Shown piece by piece: positions 1 to 9,226 of a stretch of DNA of 64,000 bases (positions are counted from its first letter, which is position 1; the number at the start of each line of letters is the position of its first letter). The translations under genes were made by a program, and so were the position numbers. Origin of the DNA: Lacticaseibacillus brantae DSM 23927 (GTDB taxonomy: Bacteria; Bacillota; Bacilli; Lactobacillales; Lactobacillaceae); contig NZ_AYZQ01000003.1 of the NCBI RefSeq assembly GCF_001436115.1, forward strand, positions 124,001 to 188,000, in the 5' to 3' direction. Below the pieces are notes generated by a model. It was not told where the DNA came from, ran no database searches, and saw only the letters and a program-made list of their open reading frames with translations.

Positions 1-1206
1 ATCACTCTGGCAGCTTGTGGCAAATCAAGTGGTAGTAGTGATGCCAGCTCAGTCAAAAAGATTACTATCTTTCAATCTAAAGTGGAGATTACAGACGATT
101 TAAAGAAACTGGCAAAACAATATGAGAAAGAAAAAGGCGTGAAGGTTGAAGTTTGGGGGACCACTGGTGATGACTACATCACTCAGGTCAAAACCAAACT
201 TTCGAACCGGACATCAGGGCCAAACATTTTTAGTTCTGGTGGTGGGCTTGAAGGCGAACAACTGAAAAGTTACATGGCAAATATGTCTGATGCAGCTTTT
301 GCTAAGAATATCGCGAAGAACAAAGCTTTTGAAATCGACAAGAAAGTCTTGGGTCTGCCATACAGTGTTGAAGGTTATGGCTTGATTGTGAACAAGGCCT
401 TAGTCGATCCAAAGTCAATTAATGATCCTGATAAGTTCATTGCTTTCTTGAAGGAAAGTAAGGCCGATGGTGAGTTTACAGGATTTGAACTCTCCCAAGA
501 GAGCTACTTCTTGATTGGGCATATGTTGAATACAGCTTTCTCGCTGCAAAAGAATCAACGACAATTTGTGCAGGATGTGAATTCTGGAAAGGTTAAACTG
601 CAGAATGTTGATGAATTCAAGCAGTTGGCCAAGATTTATGAAGCCATCCGCGCCTACACCAATAACCCATTGCAAGTGAATTATGACAAGCAAATTGGGG
701 ACTTTATGACCGGAAAGACAGCAAGTATTAATCAAGGAATGTGGATCAATCCACTGCTTTCGAGTTATAAGAATTCAACTGCAGAATTAGCGATGGTGCC
801 ATTCCCATTCGAAGGCAATGACAAAATTGCTGTCGATGTGCCGCAATATTGGCACGTGAATGCCAATAAGTCATCTGCAGAGGTTAAAGCCAGCATGGAC
901 TTCTTGAATTGGTTGACCTCGAGTAAGACAGGCCAGGATTATATCGTCAACAAGTTCCAAATGATTCCAGCAATGACCAATATCAAAGTGGACACGGCGA
1001 AGATGGATACGCTCTCTCGGACCGTTTACGATGCATCACAGTCCGGCGATGATTTCTCATGGGCTTCTGTTTACTGGCCATTTGGCATCGTTGACACTGA
1101 CTTGGTTCCGGTAGCGCAGAAGTTCTTTACAAACAAGTCGATGACCGGCACAGAATTCGTGAGCCAATTATCAGCAGAATTTGTCAAAGCTGCTCAGAAA
1201 AAGTAG
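1..1206 (+). CDS. Sugar ABC transporter substrate-binding lipoprotein (5' end cut by window)
   Basis: The reading frame is open from base 1, so the start lies outside the window. The first codons read ITLAACGKSSG: LAAC is a lipobox, so the mature protein begins at the Cys encoded at 16-18 and is tethered to the outer membrane face. The body has the make-up of a CUT1-family solute-binding protein (family 1 extracellular solute-binding fold), with the typical WINPLLSSYK-type hinge region and about 395 mature residues. Two matching permeases follow directly, so it captures a sugar or oligosaccharide for them. The substrate cannot be told from sequence. An internal GTG at 82 is in frame but would remove the lipobox, so I reject it as the start. 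Confidence 0.9.
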   Translation: MTLAACGKSSGSSDASSVKKITIFQSKVEITDDLKKLAKQYEKEKGVKVEVWGTTGDDYITQVKTKLSNRTSGPNIFSSGGGLEGEQLKSYMANMSDAAFAKNIAKNKAFEIDKKVLGLPYSVEGYGLIVNKALVDPKSINDPDKFIAFLKESKADGEFTGFELSQESYFLIGHMLNTAFSLQKNQRQFVQDVNSGKVKLQNVDEFKQLAKIYEAIRAYTNNPLQVNYDKQIGDFMTGKTASINQGMWINPLLSSYKNSTAELAMVPFPFEGNDKIAVDVPQYWHVNANKSSAEVKASMDFLNWLTSSKTGQDYIVNKFQMIPAMTNIKVDTAKMDTLSRTVYDASQSGDDFSWASVYWPFGIVDTDLVPVAQKFFTNKSMTGTEFVSQLSAEFVKAAQKK

Positions 1207-1285
1207 GCAGCACTTACCGCATGGGGTAGCCGGAACTTTGGCTACCAGCCATTATTAATCACTTATCATTGATTCAGGAGGCGCT

Positions 1286-2161
1286 ATGAAAAATAAAAAT
1301 GACAAGTATTGGAATCTTCTTTTCGTAGCACCAACCGTGCTTATCTTCATCTTTGTCGTTCTCGTCCCGTTTATCATTGGGATCTATTATTCTTTCTTCT
1401 CATGGGATGGCATTCAAAGTAATCCCAAAATCTTTGTTGGCTTACGAAACTTTATTAATGTCTTTAGTGACGGCCGGTTCCTGAATTCGGCCTTAAAAAC
1501 CTTTATTTTTACAGTTCTAGGAGTCATCACTATCAATGTGCTCGGACTCGTAGTGGCTTTACTGGTGACTTCCAAACTAAAGACCAAAAATCTTGTTCGG
1601 ACCTTCTATTTCATGCCTTATCTGATCGGGGGCTTAATTCTAGGTTACATTTGGAAGTTCATTTTCTCTGATGGTTTCGCGATTATTGGTAAAGTGACAG
1701 GTTTGGATAAGTTCTTCTTCAACTGGTTGCTAGATCCGAACTTTGCCTTAATTGCCATGGTATTTGTGTTCACCTGGCAGATGGCTGGCTATGTGATGAT
1801 TATCTACATTTCAGGGATTCAAGCGATTCCTGGGGATATGATTGAAGCCGCTGAAGTTGATGGTGCTAATCGCTGGCAAGTTTTTTGGAAAGTGAAGCTG
1901 CCCTTGATTATGCCGGCAGTGACGATTTCATTGTTCATGACTTTGTCGAACTGTTTCAAAATTTTCGATGTGAACTTGTCGCTGACGGGTGGCGGTCCGG
2001 CCCATGCCACTGAAATGTTCGCGATGAATATCTATAATGAGATTTTCTCGAATAGTAACTTTGGCTATGGTCAGGCCAAGGCAGTGATTTTCTTCCTGGT
2101 GGTCGCTGTATTCACGTTAATCCAGGTCAGCATTACCAAGAAACGTGAGGTGACTATGTAA
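1286..2161 (+). CDS. Carbohydrate ABC transporter permease, MalF/MsmF type
   Basis: A 291-residue inner-membrane permease of the CUT1 family. It has an N-terminal membrane segment (about residues 10-32), five further hydrophobic stretches, and the cytoplasmic EAA loop EAAEVDGANRWQVFWKVKLP near residue 190, which docks on the ATPase. The start is set by AGGAGG nine bases upstream. It partners the binding protein before it and the permease after it. Its stop codon overlaps the next start (TAATG), implying translational coupling. The operon encodes no ATPase, so a shared MsmK-like subunit encoded elsewhere is inferred. Confidence 0.93.
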   Translation: MKNKNDKYWNLLFVAPTVLIFIFVVLVPFIIGIYYSFFSWDGIQSNPKIFVGLRNFINVFSDGRFLNSALKTFIFTVLGVITINVLGLVVALLVTSKLKTKNLVRTFYFMPYLIGGLILGYIWKFIFSDGFAIIGKVTGLDKFFFNWLLDPNFALIAMVFVFTWQMAGYVMIIYISGIQAIPGDMIEAAEVDGANRWQVFWKVKLPLIMPAVTISLFMTLSNCFKIFDVNLSLTGGGPAHATEMFAMNIYNEIFSNSNFGYGQAKAVIFFLVVAVFTLIQVSITKKREVTM

Positions 2162-3012
2162 TGACTAAACGCCAAGCTAATGTTTTCGTTTGGATTGGTA
2201 GCTTGCTGGTCCTGCTTGTGTCTATCGTGCACTTGTCGCCACTCTACATTTTATTTACCAATTCGTTTAAGACTCGGGAAGAACTGTATAATAACGTTCT
2301 CTCTTTGCCGAGTAAGTTTAGCTTTCAGTATTACCAAGTTGCCATGGAGCGAATGAATTTCTGGACCTCGCTATTGAATAGTATTGTCATCACTGTGGTG
2401 TCAACGATATTGATCATCGTGCTATCAGCGATGACGGCTTGGGTATTGGCTCGTAATGAGTCCCGGCCTTGGGCGAAATGGATTTTCATGATCTTCATTG
2501 CGACCATGTTGATTCCATTTCAGACAATCATGATGCCGCTCATTCAATTCTTTGGCAATGTCCAAGAGGTCACAGGTATTCCTTTCCTCAATACTCGTGG
2601 GGGCCTAATCTTCATGTATGTCGGTTTTGGGACGGCGATGTCCGTTTTCCTCTACCATGGGTTCATCAAGTCGATTCCGTTTAGTCTGGAAGAAGCGGCC
2701 TATCTTGATGGTGCTTCTAAATGGACCGTTTTTTGGCGAGTGATCTTCCCAATGTTGAAGCCTATTACGAATACAGTCGTCATTTTGAATGTCATCTGGA
2801 TTTGGAATGATTACTTGCTGCCATCGTTAGTCTTAGCTGATGAGCACCTGCGCACTATTCCACTGTCCACGTTCTCGTTCTTTGGACAATTTACCATTCA
2901 GTGGAATTTGGCAATGGCTGGCTTGTTGTTGACCATTATTCCAGTCATTGTGTTCTATGCCTTTGCACAACGGAATATTATTCGCGGTGTAGCCGAGGGG
3001 GCTGTCAAATAA
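2161..3012 (+). CDS. Carbohydrate ABC transporter permease, MalG/MsmG type
   Basis: The second CUT1 permease, 283 residues with six hydrophobic segments. The EAA loop reads EEAAYLDGASKWTVFWRVIF near residue 180, and an IWNDYLLP motif typical of MalG-type subunits follows near 220. The first base of its ATG is the last base of the previous stop codon, so the two permeases are translationally coupled and probably made in equal amounts. It is the last gene of the operon, with an intrinsic terminator 22 bases downstream. Substrate unknown. Confidence 0.93.
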   Translation: MTKRQANVFVWIGSLLVLLVSIVHLSPLYILFTNSFKTREELYNNVLSLPSKFSFQYYQVAMERMNFWTSLLNSIVITVVSTILIIVLSAMTAWVLARNESRPWAKWIFMIFIATMLIPFQTIMMPLIQFFGNVQEVTGIPFLNTRGGLIFMYVGFGTAMSVFLYHGFIKSIPFSLEEAAYLDGASKWTVFWRVIFPMLKPITNTVVILNVIWIWNDYLLPSLVLADEHLRTIPLSTFSFFGQFTIQWNLAMAGLLLTIIPVIVFYAFAQRNIIRGVAEGAVK

Positions 3013-3033
3013 GCTTCAGCGCTGAAGCCACAC

Positions 3034-3080
3034 AAAAAGGAGTTACGGTCACCCGCTGGGGATGGCGTAACTCCTTTTTT
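3034..3080 (+). terminator. Rho-independent terminator, probably bidirectional
   Basis: AAAAAGGAGTTAC (3034-3046) pairs with GTAACTCCTTTTT (3067-3079) and a T-run follows. The A-run at the left arm lets the same hairpin work in reverse for the convergent oxidoreductase gene. Confidence 0.9.
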
Positions 3081-3091
3081 GAATATTAGTC

Positions 3092-4423
3092 TTACAGTTC
3101 GCCTAACGTGCTGTACCCGATGGATGGGAACAGAGGGACCAGGCGGCCGAGTTGCTCAGCGGTGAATTTGAACTCAATGGCTGGTAGCAAGGTGTTGATT
3201 ACATCTGCAGCTTGGTCACTGATTTCAGTGGCGCCAACAAGATGATGCTCAGCATCAAAAATCAGTTGGTTTTCACCGAAGCGTTCTTTGTTCACGTGCC
3301 GATACCAATCATCCAAGACGTTATGCGATTCAATCGTATAGGTATCATTTTCTTTCGCATGGGTGACAGAAATGCCGACCTTGGCTATCCGAGGTGAGGT
3401 GAAGACAACTGATGGGATGGCAGGGTAGTCAATCGCAGCATCAGATTCACCGGCAAATTTGTGAGACAGGTACATGGATTCAAACACGGCCGTTGGGGTT
3501 AATTTTGGCTGCACCTTGTCGATGACATCGCCAGAAGCATAAATATTAGGGACGCTGGTTTGCAGCTGGTCGTTCACGCTGATGCCGTGTTGCGTATAAG
3601 CAACGCCGACTTTTTCAAGGCCTAGGTCTTCGACGTTTGGAATCCGACCAGTGGCATCAAGGACCCAATCGCTCGCGATGCTGGTCCCGTTGTCGGTGGT
3701 CACGGTCACACCCTGATCAATGGCTTCAATCGCTGTCACTTGCGTGTTGCGCAGGAATTTGACACCGCGTTCGGTCAAGTCAGTCAAAATTTGTTCAACA
3801 TATGGCTGGTAGTAATGGCGCAAAGCCCGGTCGCCCCGCATAATGAGCGTCACATCGGCACCAGCTGCGTTGGCAATCGTTGCAAACTCCATGGCAATAT
3901 AACCGGCGCCGATGATGGTTAACCGTTGTGGCAGTTCGGTCAAATTCATGAAGTCACTGCTATCATGCGCCAAGTCACTCCCTGGGATGTCCAAGCGGTG
4001 TGGCCGTAAACCAGTCGCAATCACAATGTTCTCAGCAGTTTTGACAGTCTCGCCAATTGTGACTGTGTGGGCATCTGTCAGACGGCCGCGGCCGTGAATG
4101 ACATCAATATGTACGGAATCTAATAAGCCACCAATCATGTCTGGCAGGTCGTCAATGACTTCATGCTTGTGGGCCATGTTGCCGGGCCAATTAATTGTGA
4201 CCTGACCATCGACAATGCCTTGCATGTCGGTGACTGTCCGGCTCAAAACGACTGGCGCGTCGAGCGTGATTTTAGCATTACAGCCGCGGTTAGGGCAGGT
4301 GCCACCAATGAGATCAGCCTCAATGATGCCAACGCGGACACCTTTAGCTGCCAATGGAATCGCCCCGTCAAACGTGCCGTGTCCACTGCCAATGTATAAA
4401 ACGTCATAATCATACTGTACCAT
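3092..4423 (-). CDS. FAD/NAD(P)-dependent disulfide oxidoreductase family protein
   Basis: A 443-residue pyridine nucleotide-disulfide oxidoreductase. The N-terminal FAD-binding motif GSGHGTFDGA is followed by the redox motif GGTCPNRGCNAK, a second dinucleotide fold GAGYIAMEFA near 175, the FAD site IYASGDV near 310, and a dimerisation domain. I place the start at ATG 4423 (MVQYDYDV) because AAAGGAG lies ten bases upstream. A longer frame to 4513 lacks such a site. The C-terminus lacks the HxHPTxxE catalytic dyad of glutathione reductase and lipoamide dehydrogenase: it reads LFPSIGYSTLGEL. The true substrate is therefore unknown, and its role as a general thiol or NAD(P)H oxidoreductase is inference. 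Confidence 0.85.
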   Translation of the reverse strand: MVQYDYDVLYIGSGHGTFDGAIPLAAKGVRVGIIEADLIGGTCPNRGCNAKITLDAPVVLSRTVTDMQGIVDGQVTINWPGNMAHKHEVIDDLPDMIGGLLDSVHIDVIHGRGRLTDAHTVTIGETVKTAENIVIATGLRPHRLDIPGSDLAHDSSDFMNLTELPQRLTIIGAGYIAMEFATIANAAGADVTLIMRGDRALRHYYQPYVEQILTDLTERGVKFLRNTQVTAIEAIDQGVTVTTDNGTSIASDWVLDATGRIPNVEDLGLEKVGVAYTQHGISVNDQLQTSVPNIYASGDVIDKVQPKLTPTAVFESMYLSHKFAGESDAAIDYPAIPSVVFTSPRIAKVGISVTHAKENDTYTIESHNVLDDWYRHVNKERFGENQLIFDAEHHLVGATEISDQAADVINTLLPAIEFKFTAEQLGRLVPLFPSIGYSTLGEL

Positions 4424-4567
4424 TCTGATGCAACTCCTTTCGCTATCTTGTGCTAAGCGTAGCACGCGTGTCTGTGAAAGTGAGAAGAATCGGCTTGTGA
4501 AAGTGTATACCAATGGTCGGCCTTAAGGCTGATTTGTGGGGAGGCCACGACGGCTCTGGCTTGAGTG

Positions 4568-4576
4568 TGGTATTAT
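4568..4576 (+). promoter_or_regulatory. Extended -10 promoter for gdpP
   Basis: TGGTATTAT fits an extended -10 (TGn plus TATTAT) and no convincing -35 lies 16-18 bases upstream. It sits 62 bases before the gdpP start. The strong AGGAGG at 4610-4615 is 22 bases from the ATG, further than usual, so GGCGAG at 4626-4631 may be the working ribosome site. Confidence 0.45.
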
Positions 4577-4637
4577 GACTTAAAGATTCCTTAAATAAAT
4601 CGACATTCTAGGAGGCAATCGTTCCGGCGAGAATTCT

Positions 4638-6650
4638 ATGAAAAAATTATTTGCCAAGATTAACTTGCCCACGTTCCTCGAAGATTATCGCTTCCGTTAT
4701 TTGTCTTTAGCGATGGTCATTCTGGCACTCATCGGAATCGTGGTCGCGGCGTTTATTAAACCCTGGCTCGCGTTAATCATTTTCTTATGTTTATTAGGCC
4801 TTGTTGTCAGCAGTTTTGTCACACTGGCAACCATCACGAAGAATACGAATCAATATATTTCAGACTTATCCTACCGCATTAAGCGCGGGGAACAAGAAGC
4901 CTTAGTCAAGATGCCTGTTGGGATTTTGATTTACGATAAAGACTTAAATATTGAATGGCTCAATCCCTATCTGCAACAGTACTTCGATCAAGATAACTTG
5001 CTGGGGAAACCACTGAGCTCAATTGATGCCGAGTTGGCTAGCTTGATTGAGGCTAATGAAGACGCCAATGAAATCAAAGAAGTCCATTGGGGTGAACACG
5101 ATTTCGAGCTCATCATCCAAAAGAGTATCGGTGTTGTCTACTTAATGGACATCACGCGCTATGCCGCGATTGAACATAAGGCAGCCGATGAGCAAATTGT
5201 CATCGGTCAGATTTTCTTGGATAACTATGATGAGATTACCCAGACCATGGATGATCAGGTCATTTCTAACTTAAATAATTATGTCACTAACCAACTCACT
5301 GATTGGGCCACAAGCTTTGGGATGTTCATCAAGCGGGTTGACGACGACCACTTTTTCTTAGTGGCTTATCGCAAGGCGCTCGATGCCGTGCAAGCTGATA
5401 AGTTCAAAATCTTAGATGTCATTCGTGAAGATACATCTAAACAGAACTATCCCTTAACCTTGTCCATTGGGTTAGCTTATGGGGATACTGATTTAGCCCA
5501 ACTGTTCTTGACGTCTCAAAGTAACCTCGACCTAGCCTTAGGGCGTGGTGGTGACCAAGTTGTGGTCAAAGCCAAGGATGGGGAAGCCCGTTTCTACGGT
5601 GGGAAGACGAATCCTATGGAAAAGCGGACGCGGGTGCGGGCGCGGATGATTGCCCAAGCGTTGCAAGAACTCTTCAAGCAAACGGACAAGGTCTTTGTCG
5701 TTGGCCATAGTCGGCCGGATATGGATGCCGTTGGGGCAGCCATGGGGATTCGCCGGATTGCGCAAATGAATGGGAAAGACTGTTTAATGGTGATTGATCC
5801 CAATAAGTTGCACTCTGATGTGGTGCGCTTAATGGAATCCGCTGCCCAAGATCCAGAAATTGCCAATTCAATTGTGACACCAGAAGCGGCAGTCAGTCAG
5901 GCCACGGATCAAAGCCTTTTGATTCTGGTTGATCACAGCAAGCCATCGATTACAGCGGCCAAAGATCTTTATGAACGCTTGGCTACGCGGACTGTCATTA
6001 TTGACCATCACCGCCGTGGGGAAGAGTTCCCTGATAATCCAATGCTGGTTTACATCGAGCCATACGCGAGTTCCACCTGTGAGTTGATTACTGAAATGTT
6101 TGAATATCAACCAACCGGTGTGCCAGCATTGAATAAGCTGGAAGCCACCGCCATGTTAGCTGGGATTACCGTGGACACCAAGTCCTTCTCGTTACGCACT
6201 GGGACGCGGACTTTTGACGCCGCCAGCTACTTACGGTCAGTCGGAGCGGATGCTGTTTTAATTCAGAACTTACTGAAAGAAAATGTTTCCAACTTTATTC
6301 AGAAGAATCACCTTATGGATACCATTGAAATGGTGACGCCAACTATGGCATTATGTACAGGTGAAGAGGATCAGATTTATGATCCGGTCATTGCAGCACA
6401 AGCAGCGGACAGTTTGCTGTCGGTTAGTGGCATCGAAGCCAGTTTCGTCATCACGCGCCGCAGCGCCAATAAGATCGGGATTTCTGCGCGGTCGCTTGGT
6501 GATGTGAACGTTCAAGTGATGATGGAACGACTCGGTGGCGGTGGGCATTTAAGTAATGCAGCCACCCAACTGGAGAATGAATCCGTAGCTGATGCCAAAC
6601 AACAGTTACTGGATACCATTGCCGCGGTGAATGCTGAAGAAGAAGAATAA
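4638..6650 (+). CDS. gdpP: Cyclic-di-AMP phosphodiesterase GdpP
   Basis: A membrane phosphodiesterase that hydrolyses the second messenger c-di-AMP to pApA and so controls potassium and osmolyte balance and wall stress tolerance. At 670 residues it has the normal family length. Order: two transmembrane helices (about 20-60), a PAS-like domain (about 85-150), a degenerate GGDEF domain (about 170-300), and DHH/DHHA1 catalytic domains. Metal-binding motifs are intact: GHSRPDMDAVGA near 356, VDHSKPS near 431, IIDHHRRGEE near 455 and the DHHA1 motif GGGGH near 633. It precedes rplI by 23 bases, the conserved Firmicutes arrangement, and is probably co-transcribed with it. Confidence 0.96.
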   Translation: MKKLFAKINLPTFLEDYRFRYLSLAMVILALIGIVVAAFIKPWLALIIFLCLLGLVVSSFVTLATITKNTNQYISDLSYRIKRGEQEALVKMPVGILIYDKDLNIEWLNPYLQQYFDQDNLLGKPLSSIDAELASLIEANEDANEIKEVHWGEHDFELIIQKSIGVVYLMDITRYAAIEHKAADEQIVIGQIFLDNYDEITQTMDDQVISNLNNYVTNQLTDWATSFGMFIKRVDDDHFFLVAYRKALDAVQADKFKILDVIREDTSKQNYPLTLSIGLAYGDTDLAQLFLTSQSNLDLALGRGGDQVVVKAKDGEARFYGGKTNPMEKRTRVRARMIAQALQELFKQTDKVFVVGHSRPDMDAVGAAMGIRRIAQMNGKDCLMVIDPNKLHSDVVRLMESAAQDPEIANSIVTPEAAVSQATDQSLLILVDHSKPSITAAKDLYERLATRTVIIDHHRRGEEFPDNPMLVYIEPYASSTCELITEMFEYQPTGVPALNKLEATAMLAGITVDTKSFSLRTGTRTFDAASYLRSVGADAVLIQNLLKENVSNFIQKNHLMDTIEMVTPTMALCTGEEDQIYDPVIAAQAADSLLSVSGIEASFVITRRSANKIGISARSLGDVNVQVMMERLGGGGHLSNAATQLENESVADAKQQLLDTIAAVNAEEEE

Positions 6651-6673
6651 TAAGTAAAGGCGGGTAAAATGCG

Positions 6674-7129
6674 ATGAAAGTTATTTTTACAGAAGATGTG
6701 CGGGGTAAAGGTAAGCGCGGCGAAGTCAAAGAAGTGCCAGATGGCTACGCGCAAAACTTCCTAATCAAAAATGGCAAAGCCAAGGCCGCAACTGCACAAG
6801 CAATGAGCCAACTTAACGGCCAACAACGGGCTGAAGAGAAGAAGGAAGCCGAAGAACTTGCCGAAGCCCAAGCCCTCAAAGCTAAGATTGAAAACGATAA
6901 GACTGTCGTGCAAATTCAATCAAAGGCTGGCGAAGATAGCCGCCTCTTTGGATCAATTCCTAGCAAGCAGATTGCCCAAGCCTTAGAGAAGCAATATCAA
7001 ATCAAGGTCGATAAACGCAAGATTGACCTGCCTGAACCAATTCGGGCTCTGGGTTACCGGAACGTGAAGGTCCAACTATTTAACAATGTTGAAGCGACAA
7101 TTCGCGTGCACGTCGTCGCGCAACAATAG
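6674..7129 (+). CDS. rplI: 50S ribosomal protein L9
   Basis: Large-subunit protein that binds 23S rRNA at the base of the L1 stalk and helps keep reading frame. The N-terminal signature [20 protein letters not shown] is clear. It is followed by a long charged helix (about 45-75) and the C-terminal RNA-binding lobe; 151 residues is the usual length. It lies 23 bases after gdpP and is followed by a strong terminator, so gdpP-rplI form a closed transcription unit. In many Firmicutes dnaB comes next on the same strand; here an opposite-strand gene intervenes. Confidence 0.97.
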   Translation: MKVIFTEDVRGKGKRGEVKEVPDGYAQNFLIKNGKAKAATAQAMSQLNGQQRAEEKKEAEELAEAQALKAKIENDKTVVQIQSKAGEDSRLFGSIPSKQIAQALEKQYQIKVDKRKIDLPEPIRALGYRNVKVQLFNNVEATIRVHVVAQQ

Positions 7130-7162
7130 CGTGAGCCAGCACAGCTAACAACCGAGCGCTAG

Positions 7163-7200
7163 CTAAAAAAGCAACTGCCAATAGGCGGTTGCTTTTTTAG
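7163..7200 (+). terminator. Rho-independent terminator, bidirectional
   Basis: CTAAAAAAGCAACTGCC (7163-7179) is perfectly complementary to GGCGGTTGCTTTTTTAG with one G-U pair and a four-base loop. It lies between convergent rplI and the VOC gene and has T-runs on both strands. Confidence 0.93.
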
Positions 7201-7202
7201 TC

Positions 7203-7607
7203 TCAGGCTGACATGTTCATCCAAGAAACGGAGAGGATATTGCCATCAGGATCCAGGACTTCAAGTTCATACATTTGGGTCTCTGGAATCCCCATTTCCA
7301 CGTGATAATAATCACCGCCATGTTGCTTAGCGGTTTCAGCGAACGCCTTGACTGCTGCGATGCTGTCCAAGTTGAAAGCAGTCATACTCCCGCTGACCTT
7401 AGTCGTGTCTGCGAGCGTGTGTTGCTGCAGGAATTGTTGATAGAAGTCGTGCTTGAGCAACATGACGAAAATATCGTCACTCCATACCATGCTGCTAGCG
7501 TGATCATCTGAGAAGGTTGGATTCAATTCAAAGCCCAATGCTTCATAGAACTGCGTCGCCCGGGCTAAATCGGCAACAGGTAAATTAACAAAAACCATTT
7601 TAGCCAT
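7203..7607 (-). CDS. VOC (glyoxalase/bleomycin-resistance fold) family protein
   Basis: A 134-residue vicinal-oxygen-chelate fold protein. The N-terminus MVFVNLPVADLARATQFYEALGF is the classic first beta-alpha unit, and the second module ends in ELEVLDPDGNILSVSW. An AAAGGAGATG ribosome site precedes the start. The family includes glyoxalases, dioxygenases and antibiotic-binding proteins, and members with this short form are mostly of unknown substrate. It sits in inverse orientation between rplI and dnaB, which interrupts the usual core gene order and suggests a later insertion. Confidence 0.85.
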   Translation of the reverse strand: MAKMVFVNLPVADLARATQFYEALGFELNPTFSDDHASSMVWSDDIFVMLLKHDFYQQFLQQHTLADTTKVSGSMTAFNLDSIAAVKAFAETAKQHGGDYYHVEMGIPETQMYELEVLDPDGNILSVSWMNMSA

Positions 7608-7732
7608 GTGAACATCTCCTTTGTGTGGCCTGGTTGCTCCAACTATAGCAGGGCGAAGCGCGGTATCACAACTCTTTGGCTTGCCATTATTTAGCGTGAA
7701 TAAACCGCGTCAGATTAAGCTTCTTGAATTAG

Positions 7733-7761
7733 TTGTCCCAGGGGCCAAACTTGTTTAAAAT
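7733..7761 (+). promoter_or_regulatory. Promoter of dnaB
   Basis: TTGTCC (7733-7738), a 17-base spacer and TAAAAT (7756-7761) lie 38 bases before the dnaB start. The SD AAAGGAAG is at 7782-7789. Confidence 0.6.
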
Positions 7762-7798
7762 AGTTAGTTAGGACTAATCATGAAAGGAAGCTCGCGAA

Positions 7799-9193
7799 AT
7801 GGATAATGGATTGGCTGAATATCAACCACCACAGAGCATTGAAGCTGAACAGGCAGTTTTGGGCGGGATTTTTCTCACACCTGATACTTTAATCGAAGCT
7901 CAAGAATATATTACCGCCGACGACTTCTATCGGCGCGCGCATCGGCTGATTTTTCAAGCGATGATCGAACTGTCTGACCGTAGCGAAGCCATCGATCCAT
8001 TGACGGTGCAGGAATATCTATCCGCGCACAATCAGCTGGATGATATCGGCGGCGTCCCTTATCTGGTCGAGCTCGCCGAAGCAGTACCGAGTGCCGCAAA
8101 TGTGGTCTACTATGCCAAAATCGTCGCCCAAAAGAGTCAATTACGGCGGTTGATTGATACGGCCCAAGCGATAGCCAAGCAGGCCCAGAATGATCAAGAT
8201 GACGTGGACACCTTGCTTGAAGATGCGGAACGGCAAATCATGGAAGTGTCAGAGAAACGGAATCAGGCTGGTTTTAAACCAATCCGAGACGTTTTGAATA
8301 CGACCATGGAACAAATTGATCAACTCTACCAAAACGATCAAGAGATTACCGGTCTCCCTACAGGCTTCCGGGATCTCGACAAAATCACGACTGGCTTGCA
8401 CGAAGAAGAATTGATTATTCTAGCCGCGCGTCCGGCCGTTGGTAAAACAGCTTTTGCCTTAAACATTGCCCAAAATGTCGGCACTAAAACCGATAGTTCA
8501 GTGGCCATTTTCAGTCTGGAAATGGGGGCGGAACAGTTGGTCAGTCGGATGTTGTGTTCAGAAGGTAGTATTGATGCCAATCATCTGCGGACTGGCCAAC
8601 TCGACGAAAAAGAATGGGAGAACCTCATTATTGCCATGGGGAGTCTCAGTCGGGCGGAAGTCTATATTGATGATACTCCTGGGGTACGGATGGCAGAAAT
8701 TCGAGCTAAATGCCGGCGCTTAGCCAAAGAACGCGGTAATTTGGGCCTTATTGTCATTGACTACTTACAGTTGATTGAAGGTTCCGGCCAAGAAAATCGG
8801 CAACAAGAAGTCTCCGCGATTTCACGGCAGTTAAAGAAATTAGCTAAGGAATTACATGTGCCAGTCATCGCCTTGTCCCAGCTCTCTCGGGGCGTGGAAC
8901 AGCGCCAAGACAAGCGGCCAGTGTTGTCAGATATCCGGGAATCTGGTTCTATCGAACAGGATGCCGACATTGTCGCTTTCTTATATCGTGATGATTACTA
9001 TCGTAGTGAAGACGACGGCGATAGCGATGGTGATTATCAACAGAATCCACCAAAGGACCCAGACGATCAGGATGTTGGTGAAGTTGAAGTCATCATTGAG
9101 AAGAACCGTTCTGGTGCCCGAGGAACGGTTAAATTACTGTTCGTCAAATCATTTAATAAATTCAGCTCGATTGCGTACAATCCCGGCGCATAA
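7799..9193 (+). CDS. dnaB: Replicative DNA helicase DnaB
   Basis: Hexameric 5'-3' helicase that opens the replication fork (called DnaC in Bacillus). The N-terminal DnaB domain begins PQSIEAEQAVLGGIF. The RecA-like domain carries Walker A ARPAVGKTAFA near 207-217, the FSLEMGAEQL motif, Walker B LIVIDYLQLI near 318 and the DnaB motif DIRESGSIEQDAD near 380. 464 residues is usual. Between RDDYY and the final EVEVIIEKNRSGARGTV segment there is an acidic insert of about 25 residues rich in D, E and P. The gene has its own promoter and lies 33 bases before the next gene, with which it is probably co-transcribed. Confidence 0.97.
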   Translation: MDNGLAEYQPPQSIEAEQAVLGGIFLTPDTLIEAQEYITADDFYRRAHRLIFQAMIELSDRSEAIDPLTVQEYLSAHNQLDDIGGVPYLVELAEAVPSAANVVYYAKIVAQKSQLRRLIDTAQAIAKQAQNDQDDVDTLLEDAERQIMEVSEKRNQAGFKPIRDVLNTTMEQIDQLYQNDQEITGLPTGFRDLDKITTGLHEEELIILAARPAVGKTAFALNIAQNVGTKTDSSVAIFSLEMGAEQLVSRMLCSEGSIDANHLRTGQLDEKEWENLIIAMGSLSRAEVYIDDTPGVRMAEIRAKCRRLAKERGNLGLIVIDYLQLIEGSGQENRQQEVSAISRQLKKLAKELHVPVIALSQLSRGVEQRQDKRPVLSDIRESGSIEQDADIVAFLYRDDYYRSEDDGDSDGDYQQNPPKDPDDQDVGEVEVIIEKNRSGARGTVKLLFVKSFNKFSSIAYNPGA

Positions 9194-9226
9194 CCCGGGC
9201 AATAAATCAGGAAAAGGAGGACGAAC

